A stretch of 64,000 nt of DNA from Pirellulaceae bacterium. GTDB lineage: Bacteria; Planctomycetota; Planctomycetia; Pirellulales; Pirellulaceae. Below the pieces are notes generated by a model. The model worked only from the letters and a program-made list of their open reading frames with translations, ran no database searches and was not told where the DNA came from. Below, in pieces: positions 8,162 to 17,664 of this stretch; the first letter of the stretch is position 1; each line of letters begins with the position of its first letter. The DNA is taken from contig JAQWSU010000049.1 of assembly GCA_029243025.1 (NCBI GenBank), positions 1 through 64,000 on the forward strand. Reading direction: 5' to 3'. The position numbers were made by a program, and so were the translations under genes.

Positions 8162-9355
8162 TCAGTAATCCGTGACCGAGCCATCATCCAACAAACGAGG
8201 ACCGCGCCAACGGAATCGAAAGGTCGGATCCTTGGCAATTCGTCGCATTTCGGTTTCGTCCACCTCAATCCCCAGCCCTGGCGCGTCGCCCATCCGGACG
8301 TAACCGGAATCCTTGGTCCAACTCGGCTTGAGAAACTTCGCAAACAAATCACTGTCATACGATTCATGAATCAACAGATGGGGCACGGCTATCGAAACCT
8401 GGAAGCTAGCGGTCATGCCGAGATATGATTGCGTGCAATGCGGAGCAAGCGGGCAGGTGTATGCTTCCGCCAACGTAGCAATCTTTTTCATCTGCGAGAT
8501 TCCACCGGTATAGCCGCAGTCAGGTTGGACAATATCGACCACTCCCGCTTCCAGATATGGCAAAATACCCCAGATGGTCCGATCACGTTCTCCCAAGGCG
8601 AACGGAATGCGAATCTGCTGCTTGAGACGCTTAAAGACTTCAAGGTTACCTGGCACAGCGGGCTCTTCCAGGAACAACAACTCGTACGGTTCCACGGCAT
8701 TGGCAAATTGAATCAGGAATGCCGGAGGCATCGCACAATGGGCGTCGAACATGACAGTGCCCTTGGGCCCCAACCGTTCGCGTGCCGAGCGGACCTGATC
8801 GACAAAAGGTTGAATTTCTGCCGGATTCCCAGCCAGTCGCTGCGGTCCGGCCCCCAACTTCACTGCGTCCGCCGATGGATAGACACGAATCTTGTCCCGG
8901 GTCGGACCACCGAGAAGGCTATACACCGGAACTCCCCAAAGCTTTCCGGCAATATCCCACAAGGCCATATCGATTCCAGAAATGCAGTGCAACATAAAGG
9001 CACCGCCTCGCTGATTCCGCTCGGCTCGGTACAAGATCTGCCAAATATGTTCGATACGCGTTGGGTTCTGACCTTCCAGCATTTCAAACATGGATACGAC
9101 TAACGCTTCAGCGACACTCGGTATTACGCCTTTAATTTCACCCCACCCGCTCACCGCACGATTGGTATCGATTCGCACAAAGACACGATCTTGAAATCGA
9201 ATCGGGACAAGTCGTGTGATCTTGACCTTGGAACCACGATCCACCACGGAGTCCTTTGTCTGCGCGGTCACCGACCACCAGCCACCCGCCAAACATGCCC
9301 CCGTAGACGCGGCCAACCACTTTCGACGTGAAGCGAATCGATCATTTGAATTCAT
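8162..9355 (-). CDS. Tat-exported mandelate racemase/muconate lactonizing-family enzyme (galactonate dehydratase-like)
   Basis: Starting at the ATG at 9355, the 397-residue protein opens with S-R-R-K-W-L and a hydrophobic stretch ending near AQT, a Tat-type signal. The enolase-superfamily barrel follows. Metal ligands appear as D204 in FDAH, E230 in LEEP and E256 in GER. H206 (D-x-H) and H306 (APHC) match the acid/base pair of D-galactonate and D-mannonate dehydratase-like members. The likely reaction is dehydration of a sugar acid to a 2-keto-3-deoxy acid in the periplasm; the exact substrate cannot be read from the sequence. The gene follows the ThDP beta subunit by 32 bases and precedes the transporter by 65. 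A longer frame to 9373 adds six residues before the better ATG. Confidence 0.82.
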   Translation of the reverse strand: MNSNDRFASRRKWLAASTGACLAGGWWSVTAQTKDSVVDRGSKVKITRLVPIRFQDRVFVRIDTNRAVSGWGEIKGVIPSVAEALVVSMFEMLEGQNPTRIEHIWQILYRAERNQRGGAFMLHCISGIDMALWDIAGKLWGVPVYSLLGGPTRDKIRVYPSADAVKLGAGPQRLAGNPAEIQPFVDQVRSARERLGPKGTVMFDAHCAMPPAFLIQFANAVEPYELLFLEEPAVPGNLEVFKRLKQQIRIPFALGERDRTIWGILPYLEAGVVDIVQPDCGYTGGISQMKKIATLAEAYTCPLAPHCTQSYLGMTASFQVSIAVPHLLIHESYDSDLFAKFLKPSWTKDSGYVRMGDAPGLGIEVDETEMRRIAKDPTFRFRWRGPRLLDDGSVTDY

Positions 9356-9387
9356 CGCACGTATTATCTCCAAAGACAGAGTCAGTG

Positions 9388-9963
9388 TTAATTTTTCGCC
9401 AGCGATTCCCTAAATCGCTGAATCTGCATGGAAGCTGATTCAGGCGGTGTCTTTAGATCCTGCTGATCGGCAGCAGCAACCTTGAGATTGATAAAACGGG
9501 GTCCCTGGACCGCAAATATCGTCTCGGCGTCTTGGGTCCAGCTCGGCAAGTCGTCGAACGATCGTGCAACAGCAAAGCCGCTCCCGCTGGCGATCGCGGC
9601 AAAATCAATTGCGGTCCCGTTCGCGGCTGTCCTTTGTCCACCCGTCACTTCATAGATCCCATTCTCCAGTAGGACGACTGTTAGATTTCTAACGCCGCTG
9701 CCAATGACGGATACCAACGAACCAAGACTCATCAACAAGGCACCGTCACCCGAGACAACAATCACCTCTCGGTCCGCTTTTGCGAGTGCGATCCCCAAGG
9801 CCAAGGGTATCGCTCCTCCCATCGTCGACGGATTGTATTGAAAATCAAATCGATGACTCGAGATAAGCGGCCAAATACGTGCCGATCCCTGATTGGTAAT
9901 CACAACGTCATTGTGTCCGCGCACACGCGACAGTACTTTCAACGACTCACGGACATCCATCAT
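9388..9963 (-). CDS. ThDP-dependent decarboxylase, beta (cofactor-binding) subunit
   Basis: The 191-residue protein corresponds to the C-terminal pyrophosphate-binding domain of ThDP enzymes. The motif starts with GDG at residues 72-74 and closes with ENG around 100-102, about 27 residues later, which is the spacing that binds Mg2+-diphosphate. The length and two-gene arrangement match the sulfopyruvate decarboxylase beta subunit (ComE) and phosphonopyruvate decarboxylase halves. It should pair with the alpha subunit encoded 22 bases upstream to decarboxylate a 2-oxo acid in the cytoplasm. No signal peptide is present, unlike the downstream dehydratase. Assignment to sulfopyruvate rather than another oxo acid is not supported by the sequence alone. 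Confidence 0.8.
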   Translation of the reverse strand: MMDVRESLKVLSRVRGHNDVVITNQGSARIWPLISSHRFDFQYNPSTMGGAIPLALGIALAKADREVIVVSGDGALLMSLGSLVSVIGSGVRNLTVVLLENGIYEVTGGQRTAANGTAIDFAAIASGSGFAVARSFDDLPSWTQDAETIFAVQGPRFINLKVAAADQQDLKTPPESASMQIQRFRESLAKN

Positions 9964-9985
9964 GCCGAAAACCTTTCCTATTGCA

Positions 9986-10456
9986 CTATTCAGCCATCAA
10001 CGCAAAGCCGGATCGTTTCGCCTCAAGGCACCGCGCATAGTGCGTCTTCAGTTCGTTCGCTTGGTTTGCTTGCTCAATCACGATGAAGTCGACTCCCCAG
10101 GCCTTCAACAAAGGTTCAGCACACAAGGCGGCCGAATCCTGAACTTCCGGCTTGAGCCAGTTTCTTGCTCCAATCAACGCATACACAGGTACTTCCAGGT
10201 CATACACCACGTGTCGCAATGCGTCACCAGATTCGAACAAACCCGTGGTTTGCATCATCACCAGCGGGCGACACCCGCCAACCGTTAGCCCCACCGCAAG
10301 TGGCCATGCCTCTCCCTCTCGACAGACACGCACCATCTGCAAGGAAGAGTCATCCAGCGCGGCCTCCCATCGCCCAATATCGCTGTCAGGGATCCACACC
10401 ACGTGCGTGATACCCATCTCCTCTAACACCGAAACGATTTCGTTGCTCGTAAACAT
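9986..10456 (-). CDS. ThDP-dependent decarboxylase, alpha (pyrimidine-binding) subunit
   Basis: The 156-residue product matches the N-terminal PYR domain of ThDP enzymes in the form of sulfopyruvate decarboxylase alpha (ComD). It opens with a helix and G-I-T-H-V-V-W-I-P-D, then has C-R-E-G-E-A at residues 45-50, where the glutamate activates the ThDP aminopyrimidine. A segment M-M-Q-T-T-G-L-F-E-S-G-D-A-L near 107-120 fits the family pattern of a Q-(N/T)-(S/T)-G loop. It is the first gene of the four-gene unit (alpha, beta, dehydratase, transporter). The 670-base region before it should contain the promoter. No sulfolactate or phosphonate genes lie nearby, so the substrate remains open. Confidence 0.8.
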   Translation of the reverse strand: MFTSNEIVSVLEEMGITHVVWIPDSDIGRWEAALDDSSLQMVRVCREGEAWPLAVGLTVGGCRPLVMMQTTGLFESGDALRHVVYDLEVPVYALIGARNWLKPEVQDSAALCAEPLLKAWGVDFIVIEQANQANELKTHYARCLEAKRSGFALMAE

Positions 10457-11126
10457 GACCTTTTTGCTCTCACTGCGAGTCGATCAAGGGGCGCATGCCC
10501 GTCCCATTCCCTCGGAAGGCGGATTGTACCAGATCACCCGCGTCAATTCCGCCTAACGGCCTACAAGTGGTTAACGGGCGGCCCGATCCCCAAGCCATGC
10601 ATGAAAATTTCCTACGAAAACAGGCGAACGTTGCCACCTTCCAAAACGGTGTAACAAACAACCCAACACACCAGTCGGAAATAAATCCGGAACACTCGCT
10701 CCTTCCTATCAGCCCCGTTTTTTGGATCGGTTCAAATCACATAATTGGCCGCGGGAACGTTAACACGATCGCAGCCGCTCATCCGTTGAGAGACGATCGG
10801 GTGTTTATCCTCGACGATATTTTGTAACGTGCTGTCGCACTTAATCCCGCCCACGATAACCTTTTTTGGAGCGAGCCATTTACCTCATTAACTTCTATTC
10901 TTCCTGGATAAAATGAAGGGCAGGGGTTCCCAGTGGTTGAACAATCAGTTTTTTCCCTCACTCGGGCGGATTCCAGCTGAATTTGGTCTCACTTGTGCAT
11001 TAAAATCAGGCACAACGGGCTAACCGCTTTTGCTTCGGCTCCGCGTGAGCGCCGTGATGGCAAAGCTCGAGAACATTCGTCAAACGCCTGCCTCTCCACC
11101 CTCAACCGCTGAAAGGTGATTTCGCC
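10457..11126. other. Divergent intergenic region
   Basis: The stretch separates the ThDP operon (reverse) from the 618-residue secreted protein (forward) and should hold both promoters. The ribosome site GAAAGGTGA precedes the ATG at 11127. No gene, strong repeat or known riboswitch pattern was seen. Confidence 0.5.
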
Positions 11127-12983
11127 ATGCAATTATTTGATCGTTATCACCCGATTTCTCGAAGTCTGCTGTCATCCATATCACTGACGCTTGGCCTGCT
11201 GTTGTCCTTCCAGCAGACACCTGTGCAGGCCGACCCCACCGTTGTCATTGACAGCCCGATGACACCACCCTATTGGGCGCTGCTTGAGCGGCAAGTACTC
11301 GATGCCAGTGCGAAAGCCTGCGCCGAGTTTTACCAACGGTATTTCGATGACCGTGGTTATTTGCTCTGCGTTGAGCGATGGGGTGGAAATGACGGACCCG
11401 ATGATGCCATTGAAAACTGCAACGACTGGGCGCTATTACACACACTCGGCTGTGATGAGCAGGTGTTGAAAGATTTCCAGCGCGCGCTGGAAGGCCATTT
11501 CCGACAATATACGTTAGCCAAAACCACCGATGTGCCGTTGGCCCGCGACGGAATGTACTACAAAGAATTCCCAGTGATGTTCGACTGGGTTCACAACGGC
11601 GAAGGACTGAGCGGCTTCAATCTCCTCGGGCTATGCACACCCAACGACCTTCGACTCCGCCAACGAATCCAGAGATACGCTGGATTCTACATGAATGAAG
11701 ATCCTGGCGCACCAAACTACGATACCGAGCATCGCATCATTCGCAGTATGTTCAACGGAAGCCGTGGCCCGTTACTTCGAAAGGCGACCGCGCTCGACTG
11801 GGCCGGCGATCCGATTGAAGTGGAAAACCGTTTTCTTGCGTTGCATGGTGAAAACAACTATGAGGAAATGCTTGCCCACTTCAAGGACTACAATGATATA
11901 GTCGGCGATCACCCTCAAAATCTCTGCGCAACTTCACTGGCGTTTAATGCCTACGCGATCACGGGCGAAGCCAAGTACCGCAGGTGGATTCTAGAATATG
12001 TTGATGCCTGGGCTAAAAGAACACGCGCTAACGATAATATTATTCCTACCAACATTGGACTCGACGGCAAAATCGGCGGCGCAGCCGATGGCAAATGGTA
12101 TGGCGGTGTCTATGGATGGTCGTTTTCCGTTGAAGTGCCGCAAACAGGCGAGATAGCTCACCGCAACACCCATCAACTGGGACTCGATGGATTTGGAAAC
12201 GCATTCCTACTCAGCGGCGATCCTAAATATCTGGCGGTTTGGCGCGACATGATCACGGCAATCAATCAGCAGCGGCGTACGGAAAATGGCGTCACCAGCT
12301 ATCCAACCATGTACGGCGACAACGGATGGTATGCCTATCGCGCGGGTCACTATAGCCACGGCGCCTTGCCGATCTATTTTTGGTCGATGGCTGCGGAAGA
12401 TCGAGAACGCGTCGGAAATAACCCTTGGTTATCCTTTCTGGAAGGGAACAATCCGGGTTACGCCGCCTCTGCCTTATCAGGCGATCTCGATGCAATCCGC
12501 CAACGGATCTCAAACATGCGTCAGGATCCGACAACGCCCGACACCCGGCTTGCTGATGTTCCGATGCAATACAACCCGGCAAGGGCGAACAACTTGGTGC
12601 AATTGATGCTCGGAGGCCTTCACCCAGGGCGATACGGTGGACCACTACATGCCAGGCTTCGATATTTTGATCCGGTTCGCCGCCGCAGTGGTATTCCTCC
12701 GGACGTCGCCGCACTTGTGACGCGCATCACGGATGAGGAAGTTGACGTCACTCTCGTCAATTTGAATTTAACGGAGTCTCGGGAACTGGTTGTCCAGTCA
12801 GGTGCGTACGGGGAGCATCAATGCGAACAAGTTAAAAGTCACAACGGAACCCTGTCCGTCAACGGCCCTTATTTTTCAGTTACGCTTGAACCGGGATGTG
12901 GCAACCGTTTAACGATCCAACAGGATCGTTATCGCAATCCGCCACAACTGCGACAACCCTGGAACCATCGCCGTAGTCCCTGA
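11127..12983 (+). CDS. Secreted protein of unknown function, possible alpha/alpha-toroid enzyme
   Basis: The 618-residue product has a signal peptide (SLLSSISLTLGLLLSF, cleaved near VQA-D around residue 36). The body is rich in aromatic and acidic helices, with recurring patterns such as YFDDRGYL, GLSGFNLLGL, AFNAYAITGEAKYRRWI and GFGNAFLLSGDPKYLAVW. These helix pairs (visit-to-glycan spacing of about 50 residues) resemble the six-hairpin toroids of glycoside hydrolases and polysaccharide lyases, but no catalytic signature was recognised. The last 90 residues look like a beta domain. The ribosome site GAAAGGTGA lies 9 bases before the ATG. The neighbourhood of hydrolases and sulfatases would suit glycan degradation (inference). 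Confidence 0.6.
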   Translation: MQLFDRYHPISRSLLSSISLTLGLLLSFQQTPVQADPTVVIDSPMTPPYWALLERQVLDASAKACAEFYQRYFDDRGYLLCVERWGGNDGPDDAIENCNDWALLHTLGCDEQVLKDFQRALEGHFRQYTLAKTTDVPLARDGMYYKEFPVMFDWVHNGEGLSGFNLLGLCTPNDLRLRQRIQRYAGFYMNEDPGAPNYDTEHRIIRSMFNGSRGPLLRKATALDWAGDPIEVENRFLALHGENNYEEMLAHFKDYNDIVGDHPQNLCATSLAFNAYAITGEAKYRRWILEYVDAWAKRTRANDNIIPTNIGLDGKIGGAADGKWYGGVYGWSFSVEVPQTGEIAHRNTHQLGLDGFGNAFLLSGDPKYLAVWRDMITAINQQRRTENGVTSYPTMYGDNGWYAYRAGHYSHGALPIYFWSMAAEDRERVGNNPWLSFLEGNNPGYAASALSGDLDAIRQRISNMRQDPTTPDTRLADVPMQYNPARANNLVQLMLGGLHPGRYGGPLHARLRYFDPVRRRSGIPPDVAALVTRITDEEVDVTLVNLNLTESRELVVQSGAYGEHQCEQVKSHNGTLSVNGPYFSVTLEPGCGNRLTIQQDRYRNPPQLRQPWNHRRSP

Positions 12984-13232
12984 CACCATTTTCACTTTCG
13001 ACCATTCCGCCAAGCGGAAACCGGACGGACCCCAGCACCGCTGAGTCCGGCCCAAAACCAGCCTGAGCGAGTTAAACTCTCTCGGCGTCAACGCCAATAT
13101 TGCAGCAAAACTCTCCACGCTGTTGTTCTGTGGAAACTCCACTTTTATCGCGAGTCGCGCACTCGATCCAATCTGCCAACGGGCCATTACCAATCATTTA
13201 CGCATTCAAGCGGCGATCCAGCGAAGGATCTG

Positions 13233-13739
13233 TTACTTCGACTTCTCCTTGAGTTTTAATCTCACCAATTTCGCCCTGTAAACTGGCTCGGGCACGCCGG
13301 GAAAATGGACCGTCACAACCATGTTGTCTGCATCAGTCCTGTGATACTTAACACTCATTGCCCCTTCTTGCCCCCGCTCGTCGGTAAACAAGAAATTAAG
13401 TACCGCATCATCTTCCTCGAATTCCCATTCACCGAGCACGGAGGTCCCCTCACTGTCTGCCCCCATATGAAAAACCTTGCCAGTCTTCCCATTCACACCC
13501 ATCAACCCGATCGATTCCTTACCGCTCTCTTTCGACCTTATTTCGATCACTTGGTCCCGAAATTTCCAGCTGAATTTGGTCGCGTTCTTGGTGTCCGGAT
13601 CGACCCATGTTCCAACAATCCCGTCCCATTTTGCTTCGCGCAGGATCTCACCCAGATTTTCCGCCGCAGCCGCCTGTGCGGCAGTTAACAGCACAACGCC
13701 GGCCACCCAAATCCATCGCGTCGATTTGACGATATCCAT
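13233..13739 (-). CDS. Small secreted beta-rich protein of unknown function
   Basis: The 168-residue product has a signal peptide (WVAGVVLLTAAQAAAAEN, cleavage near residue 26) and then a series of short beta strands with W-D-G-I-V-G-T-W near the start, as in lipocalin-like or DUF1579-like proteins that judge a sample's property around a barrel. Such proteins are common near sulfatases and PSD genes in planctomycetes. A comparable protein is encoded at 43139-43678. It is transcribed towards the 618-residue protein gene, with 249 bases between stops. No catalytic motif is visible. Confidence 0.6.
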   Translation of the reverse strand: MDIVKSTRWIWVAGVVLLTAAQAAAAENLGEILREAKWDGIVGTWVDPDTKNATKFSWKFRDQVIEIRSKESGKESIGLMGVNGKTGKVFHMGADSEGTSVLGEWEFEEDDAVLNFLFTDERGQEGAMSVKYHRTDADNMVVTVHFPGVPEPVYRAKLVRLKLKEKSK

Positions 13740-14357
13740 TTTTGTCTCCGATCTTTTTTTGAAGTGCTTAAACCTAACTAAAAGTCTGACTCTTTGCGAA
13801 TAACAACACAGCTGAGTTCGCTTACCTGAGGACCTTATTTCGTAACAAATCGTATCTGAACCAAACTCGGTAACCTCCCGGTTACCCTGCTATTGACAAC
13901 CTGGGTTATCAAACTGTGCAGGCAACCGATTTTCTCGATTACGTGCTTCAACCTTTCCAGCTCTGGGCGTTCATTGCTTGCAAGCATTCCTTTGACCAAC
14001 CGCTGTCCTTCCGATTCATCCTTCCGCCAGCAATCCCCAAAAGCGCTCTCGAGCTAACGTCTGCGGTGCCTTACAGTTCGCAACTATCGATCGCAGGTGG
14101 TGGTGCGGAATCGAAAGGCCTCATTCAGTGTTAGGAGAACACCTACCAAAGGTCCCGAACGTTCACCGTGCAAGTTTGTCAACCCTTGACCTCACGACAC
14201 AAGAAACCTGCCCAAACTTGCCGCTTGTGATTCAACGCACTCGCGGTGGAAAGACAGCAATGAGAAGAGTTAGACTCATCGCAACAACGGCACGCACGTC
14301 GCTGTCCATTGGAAACGGAATTGCCTGGCTAGGAAAACGTCTCGCTAATTCGTTCGT
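13740..14357. other. Intergenic region with one perfect hairpin
   Basis: No gene is supported. A perfect 7-base inverted repeat GGTAACC/GGTTACC with a 4-base loop lies at 13869-13886, in the leader of the small secreted protein gene. It has no T-run, so it is more likely an operator or chance hairpin than a terminator. Confidence 0.45.
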
Positions 14358-15257
14358 TCAGTCCGAAGCCTCAGTCGACCGCAGGTGTAAATCCAGAAAG
14401 GGCACAATCTCATTCCGATATTGATGAGAATTGTGTTCCAGCAAATCATCGTGCGCTGCATCAGCGAAAACCACGAATTGTTTCGGTTCGTTAGCCGCTT
14501 GAAACAACGTCCTCGATTCGGTCAACGTCGTATGCAGGTCTTGATCCCCTGCCGCGACCAACACTGGACAATCCGCTTTGACAATATGGTCCACCGGACG
14601 AAGTTCCGATGGTGAGACACCAAGACGCGGCTTCAACTGAACAAGCAAAGCAGGAGCCAAAACATAATGAAACGGTCCCAGTCGCATCTCGATACGATTG
14701 TGAACTGCCTCAGTGACGTCGGGATAAACCGATTCGAGCACGAGTGCATCGATATCAAGTGGACTCGCCAGCAATGCGGCCGCTCCTCCCAACGAGCGGC
14801 CAACCACACCAATTCGATGCTTCGGATTTCGTGACCGGACGAACTCTACGGCCGCGACAGCGTCGTGCCGCTCAAGTTCGCCAAGTGCAATCCGATCACC
14901 AATTGATTCACCATGCGATTGCAGATCGACGAGAAGCGTCGAATAGCCAAGGTCATGCAATAACTTTGCGCGCCCAAGCATCGATCGACGATCCGCTCGT
15001 ATCGGATGCAATAAGACAATGGTTGCCACGGCATTATCGACCGGTGCATACCAAGCCGAAATGGACGCTGCCGATTTGGATGGAAAGGTGACTTCGACGG
15101 CCGGAAAATCACTTGGAGGCAGGCCCACCGATCGATGAGCGGGTGCGATTAACGCGTTTCCGACAAGCCAACAGACAGCAACAAACATCAAAATCAGAAC
15201 AGCAACAACGCCTAATAACCATCGCCCCGTTTTCATCGTTCCGAAAAAACTATTCAT
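14358..15257 (-). CDS. Membrane-anchored alpha/beta hydrolase
   Basis: From the ATG at 15257 the protein has 299 residues. A single membrane segment (LLGVVAVLILMFVAVCWLV, residues 14-32) anchors it facing the periplasm. The hydrolase core follows: HP near 84, the nucleophile elbow GRSLGG with S155, an acid D in AGDQD and the histidine in AAHDD near the C-terminus. This is the order Ser-Asp-His of prolyl-oligopeptidase-like and esterase-like hydrolases. The substrate is unknown. The start at 15257 is preferred over 15236 because GAGG lies 9 bases before it; the annotated frame could extend to 15296. It is the downstream neighbour of the ATC-hydrolase-like gene. Confidence 0.8.
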   Translation of the reverse strand: MNSFFGTMKTGRWLLGVVAVLILMFVAVCWLVGNALIAPAHRSVGLPPSDFPAVEVTFPSKSAASISAWYAPVDNAVATIVLLHPIRADRRSMLGRAKLLHDLGYSTLLVDLQSHGESIGDRIALGELERHDAVAAVEFVRSRNPKHRIGVVGRSLGGAAALLASPLDIDALVLESVYPDVTEAVHNRIEMRLGPFHYVLAPALLVQLKPRLGVSPSELRPVDHIVKADCPVLVAAGDQDLHTTLTESRTLFQAANEPKQFVVFADAAHDDLLEHNSHQYRNEIVPFLDLHLRSTEASD

Positions 15258-15378
15258 ACCGTTTCGCCTCGAAGAACACTCAAGTACCACACCCATTCGC
15301 TTTTACGATCCGACCCAGATTTAAGATTGCAACGATTTTCTTTCCCCTACGCCGGCTGCTTGACTGTTTCTTGTGAGA

Positions 15379-16038
15379 TTACTTCACCTTCTCGATGGAA
15401 AAGATGCAGTTCTCACCACCGTAACCTTTGGTCGTGTATCGTACGCGATTAAATCTCAGGCCGTGCCGCTGCGGGCTCATGCGGTTGAACCACAAGCCAT
15501 CGAGTCGACAGGCACAGGTAGTCAAGCGAGGAACACCATGAGCTGCAAAAAAGTTAAAATACCAACAACGCACGATCGTAAACGTTAGCTGCCGATCATC
15601 GGTTTTGATTTCCCAACGAAAAAAACTGCCGTATTGCTTCATAATTGAATCGAAGATTCTGCCTGCACGAACAACGTCACCTCGAAACGATTTCATCAAA
15701 CGCTCTAGTACAAACAGGGTCATCGGCGTTGCGTGAGCCTTTTCCATCGAAGCAGCCAGCGCCTCGATCGTCTGATCGGGACCTTCGAATTCTGGCAGCA
15801 GCACCTGGTAGGCCGCCAAAATAAAACTACTCCACTCCAAATGTCCATGCGAAGGCGGGTCGGTGGCCAGCGACTCCTCGTTACAAACATAATCCGCCGC
15901 TCGTTGATCAATTTGACGCAAGACATTCTTGCGCTCATGAGGCAGCTTGACTGCGTTGATCAAACTACGAACACCTTTACGGGTGATGCCTCTCGTAAAG
16001 TGTCCGAAAAACAAATGTCGGATCCAATTAGTAACCAC
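15379..16038 (-). CDS. L-2-amino-thiazoline-4-carboxylic acid hydrolase-like protein
   Basis: The 219-residue product ends in the pattern of the ATC hydrolase family: R-C-W-Y-F-N-F-F near residue 160, G-V-P-R-L-T-T-C-A-C-R-L-D around 170-180, then R-H-G-L-R-F-N-R, a K-G-Y-G-G-E-N-C-I-F turn and an F-S terminus. In this family the paired Cys and Asp residues define the site that opens the thiazoline ring to yield cysteine precursors, although many members have other roles. The N-terminal 150 residues are helical and less conserved. No cysteine-synthesis genes are nearby, so the true reaction is uncertain. Cytoplasmic. Confidence 0.7.
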   Translation of the reverse strand: MVTNWIRHLFFGHFTRGITRKGVRSLINAVKLPHERKNVLRQIDQRAADYVCNEESLATDPPSHGHLEWSSFILAAYQVLLPEFEGPDQTIEALAASMEKAHATPMTLFVLERLMKSFRGDVVRAGRIFDSIMKQYGSFFRWEIKTDDRQLTFTIVRCWYFNFFAAHGVPRLTTCACRLDGLWFNRMSPQRHGLRFNRVRYTTKGYGGENCIFSIEKVK

Positions 16039-16167
16039 CCGTTGCTCCTCGGTCTAAACCGTTGACAACCGCAGCATCACGTTGCCAACGCGACCCACAC
16101 GCACTACGAGAGCTTAGCACGGCCAAGCTGGCCATTTGAAACATGGCACTCACCGTGGTACGCGAGG

Positions 16168-17664
16168 TCAGTCAGTGTAATCCGCTTCGCGAAGACTATT
16201 CAGGACGGACTGCTGCCATTGGCGAAGCTTCCTAGCCAACTCATCGGCCTCAGCCGATTGACTTTCGACAATATTCTGGCTCTCAGCCGGATCCTTTTCG
16301 AGATCGAAAAGCTCTTGCTTCAGCTGTCCCTCATTCGTTTCCTGGAGAACAAGCTTCAAGTCGCCTTGAATGATCGAACGAGCGCCTAAAAAGTCGGCTT
16401 CGGCGATAGGCGGCTGATGATAATTCTTAAAATCCCGAGTTGGCTTGCCACGAGCCAATTTAACGAGCGGCGTTGTTCCTTCCTGGAGTTTCGGATCGAT
16501 GTAGGGGGTCGGTTGAATCCCGCGAAAGCGTCGGGTGTTGTACATCCAAAAACAGAGGGGTGCGCCTCGCTCAACCATTTGACCATCGAGTAACGGCACA
16601 AGATCAATCCCATCCAGGGGTCGTTTCGGAGGCCGCTGTCCCGTCAGGGCACAAAGGGTAGGCAACAGATCGCTCGTGGATGCTCTAACCTTCGTAGATC
16701 GTGCTTCCGTTATTCGAGCTGGCCACTCGATCAGGCCAGGCACAAGCGTACCGCCCTCGTAGATTTGCCCTTTCACACCCAAGTGTGGCGAGGCAACAGC
16801 AGAATCGGGAGATGTTCCGTTATCACCGCAATAAAAGAGCAGGGTGTTTTCCCGGAGGCCGTTGTTAGCCAGATATTCCCGCAACTGACCAATGGCACGA
16901 TCCATGGCAGTAATCTCTGCGTAACGTTCGCGCAGCACCTCACCCTGGGGTCGTCGAATCTGCTGTCCCGTTTGGTTCGACGTAAGTCGAACCTCCTTTT
17001 GCTTGTACTTGGCCGGTAAATCATCGTAGATCGCCAAATCATCAGGCAATCCACTGTACGGTTCGTGCGGCGAACCAAACCAAATCACGGTCAAAAAGGG
17101 TTTCTGATCCTGGTGTGCCTGGTTGATAAAACGAATGGCTTCACGCACCAATATTTCCGAACTTTCGCCGGCCAGGACTTCGGGCGCTTCACCATTGAGA
17201 GACAGCGACGGATTCAATTCAAAAAAATTGTCATGAGAAAGCCAACTGTCAAACCCCATGGCGCCTGGATTCGTCGGTGAGCCAGCCTTCACCGTGCCCA
17301 CGTGCCATTTGCCAAAGTGACCGCATTGATAGCCGGCCTTTTGTGCAATATGGGCGAGGGTGACTTCCTCGGGCCGCAGTGACCAACCCGGGGCAAACGT
17401 TCCCATCCGATTCGGATGGCGTCCCGTGAGAAAACTCGCCCGTGTCGGTGAACAAGTTGGATGCCCCGCGTAAAACCGATCCAGTCGCAAGCCGCTCACT
17501 GCCATCTCGTCGAGAATCGGTGTCTTAACATGCGGATGGCCGTTGTAACCCGTTTCTTCCCAGCCGTGATCATCACCCATCAACAAGACAATATTGGGCG
17601 ATGCGACGACATTGGACATCAACGCCAAGAGCAGGAGCAACGTGACAGGAAGGCAGTTACTCAT
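16168..17664 (-). CDS. Formylglycine-dependent sulfatase, secreted
   Basis: The 498-residue protein has a signal peptide (VTLLLLLALMSNVVAS) followed by N-I-V-L-L-M-G-D-D-H-G, the metal-binding aspartates of the alkaline phosphatase superfamily. C71 lies in CSPTR, the C-x-P-x-R site that is converted to formylglycine. A GKWH pattern near residue 110 and GDNG near 275 complete the active site. Planctomycetes use many such enzymes to strip sulfate from algal polysaccharides. The length is usual for sulfatase family S1. No maturation enzyme lies in the window. The substrate cannot be named. Confidence 0.93.
   Translation of the reverse strand: MSNCLPVTLLLLLALMSNVVASPNIVLLMGDDHGWEETGYNGHPHVKTPILDEMAVSGLRLDRFYAGHPTCSPTRASFLTGRHPNRMGTFAPGWSLRPEEVTLAHIAQKAGYQCGHFGKWHVGTVKAGSPTNPGAMGFDSWLSHDNFFELNPSLSLNGEAPEVLAGESSEILVREAIRFINQAHQDQKPFLTVIWFGSPHEPYSGLPDDLAIYDDLPAKYKQKEVRLTSNQTGQQIRRPQGEVLRERYAEITAMDRAIGQLREYLANNGLRENTLLFYCGDNGTSPDSAVASPHLGVKGQIYEGGTLVPGLIEWPARITEARSTKVRASTSDLLPTLCALTGQRPPKRPLDGIDLVPLLDGQMVERGAPLCFWMYNTRRFRGIQPTPYIDPKLQEGTTPLVKLARGKPTRDFKNYHQPPIAEADFLGARSIIQGDLKLVLQETNEGQLKQELFDLEKDPAESQNIVESQSAEADELARKLRQWQQSVLNSLREADYTD

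Noticed and set aside
8429-9103. 224-residue forward open frame
   Set aside because: Antisense to the enolase-superfamily gene; composition is not protein-like.
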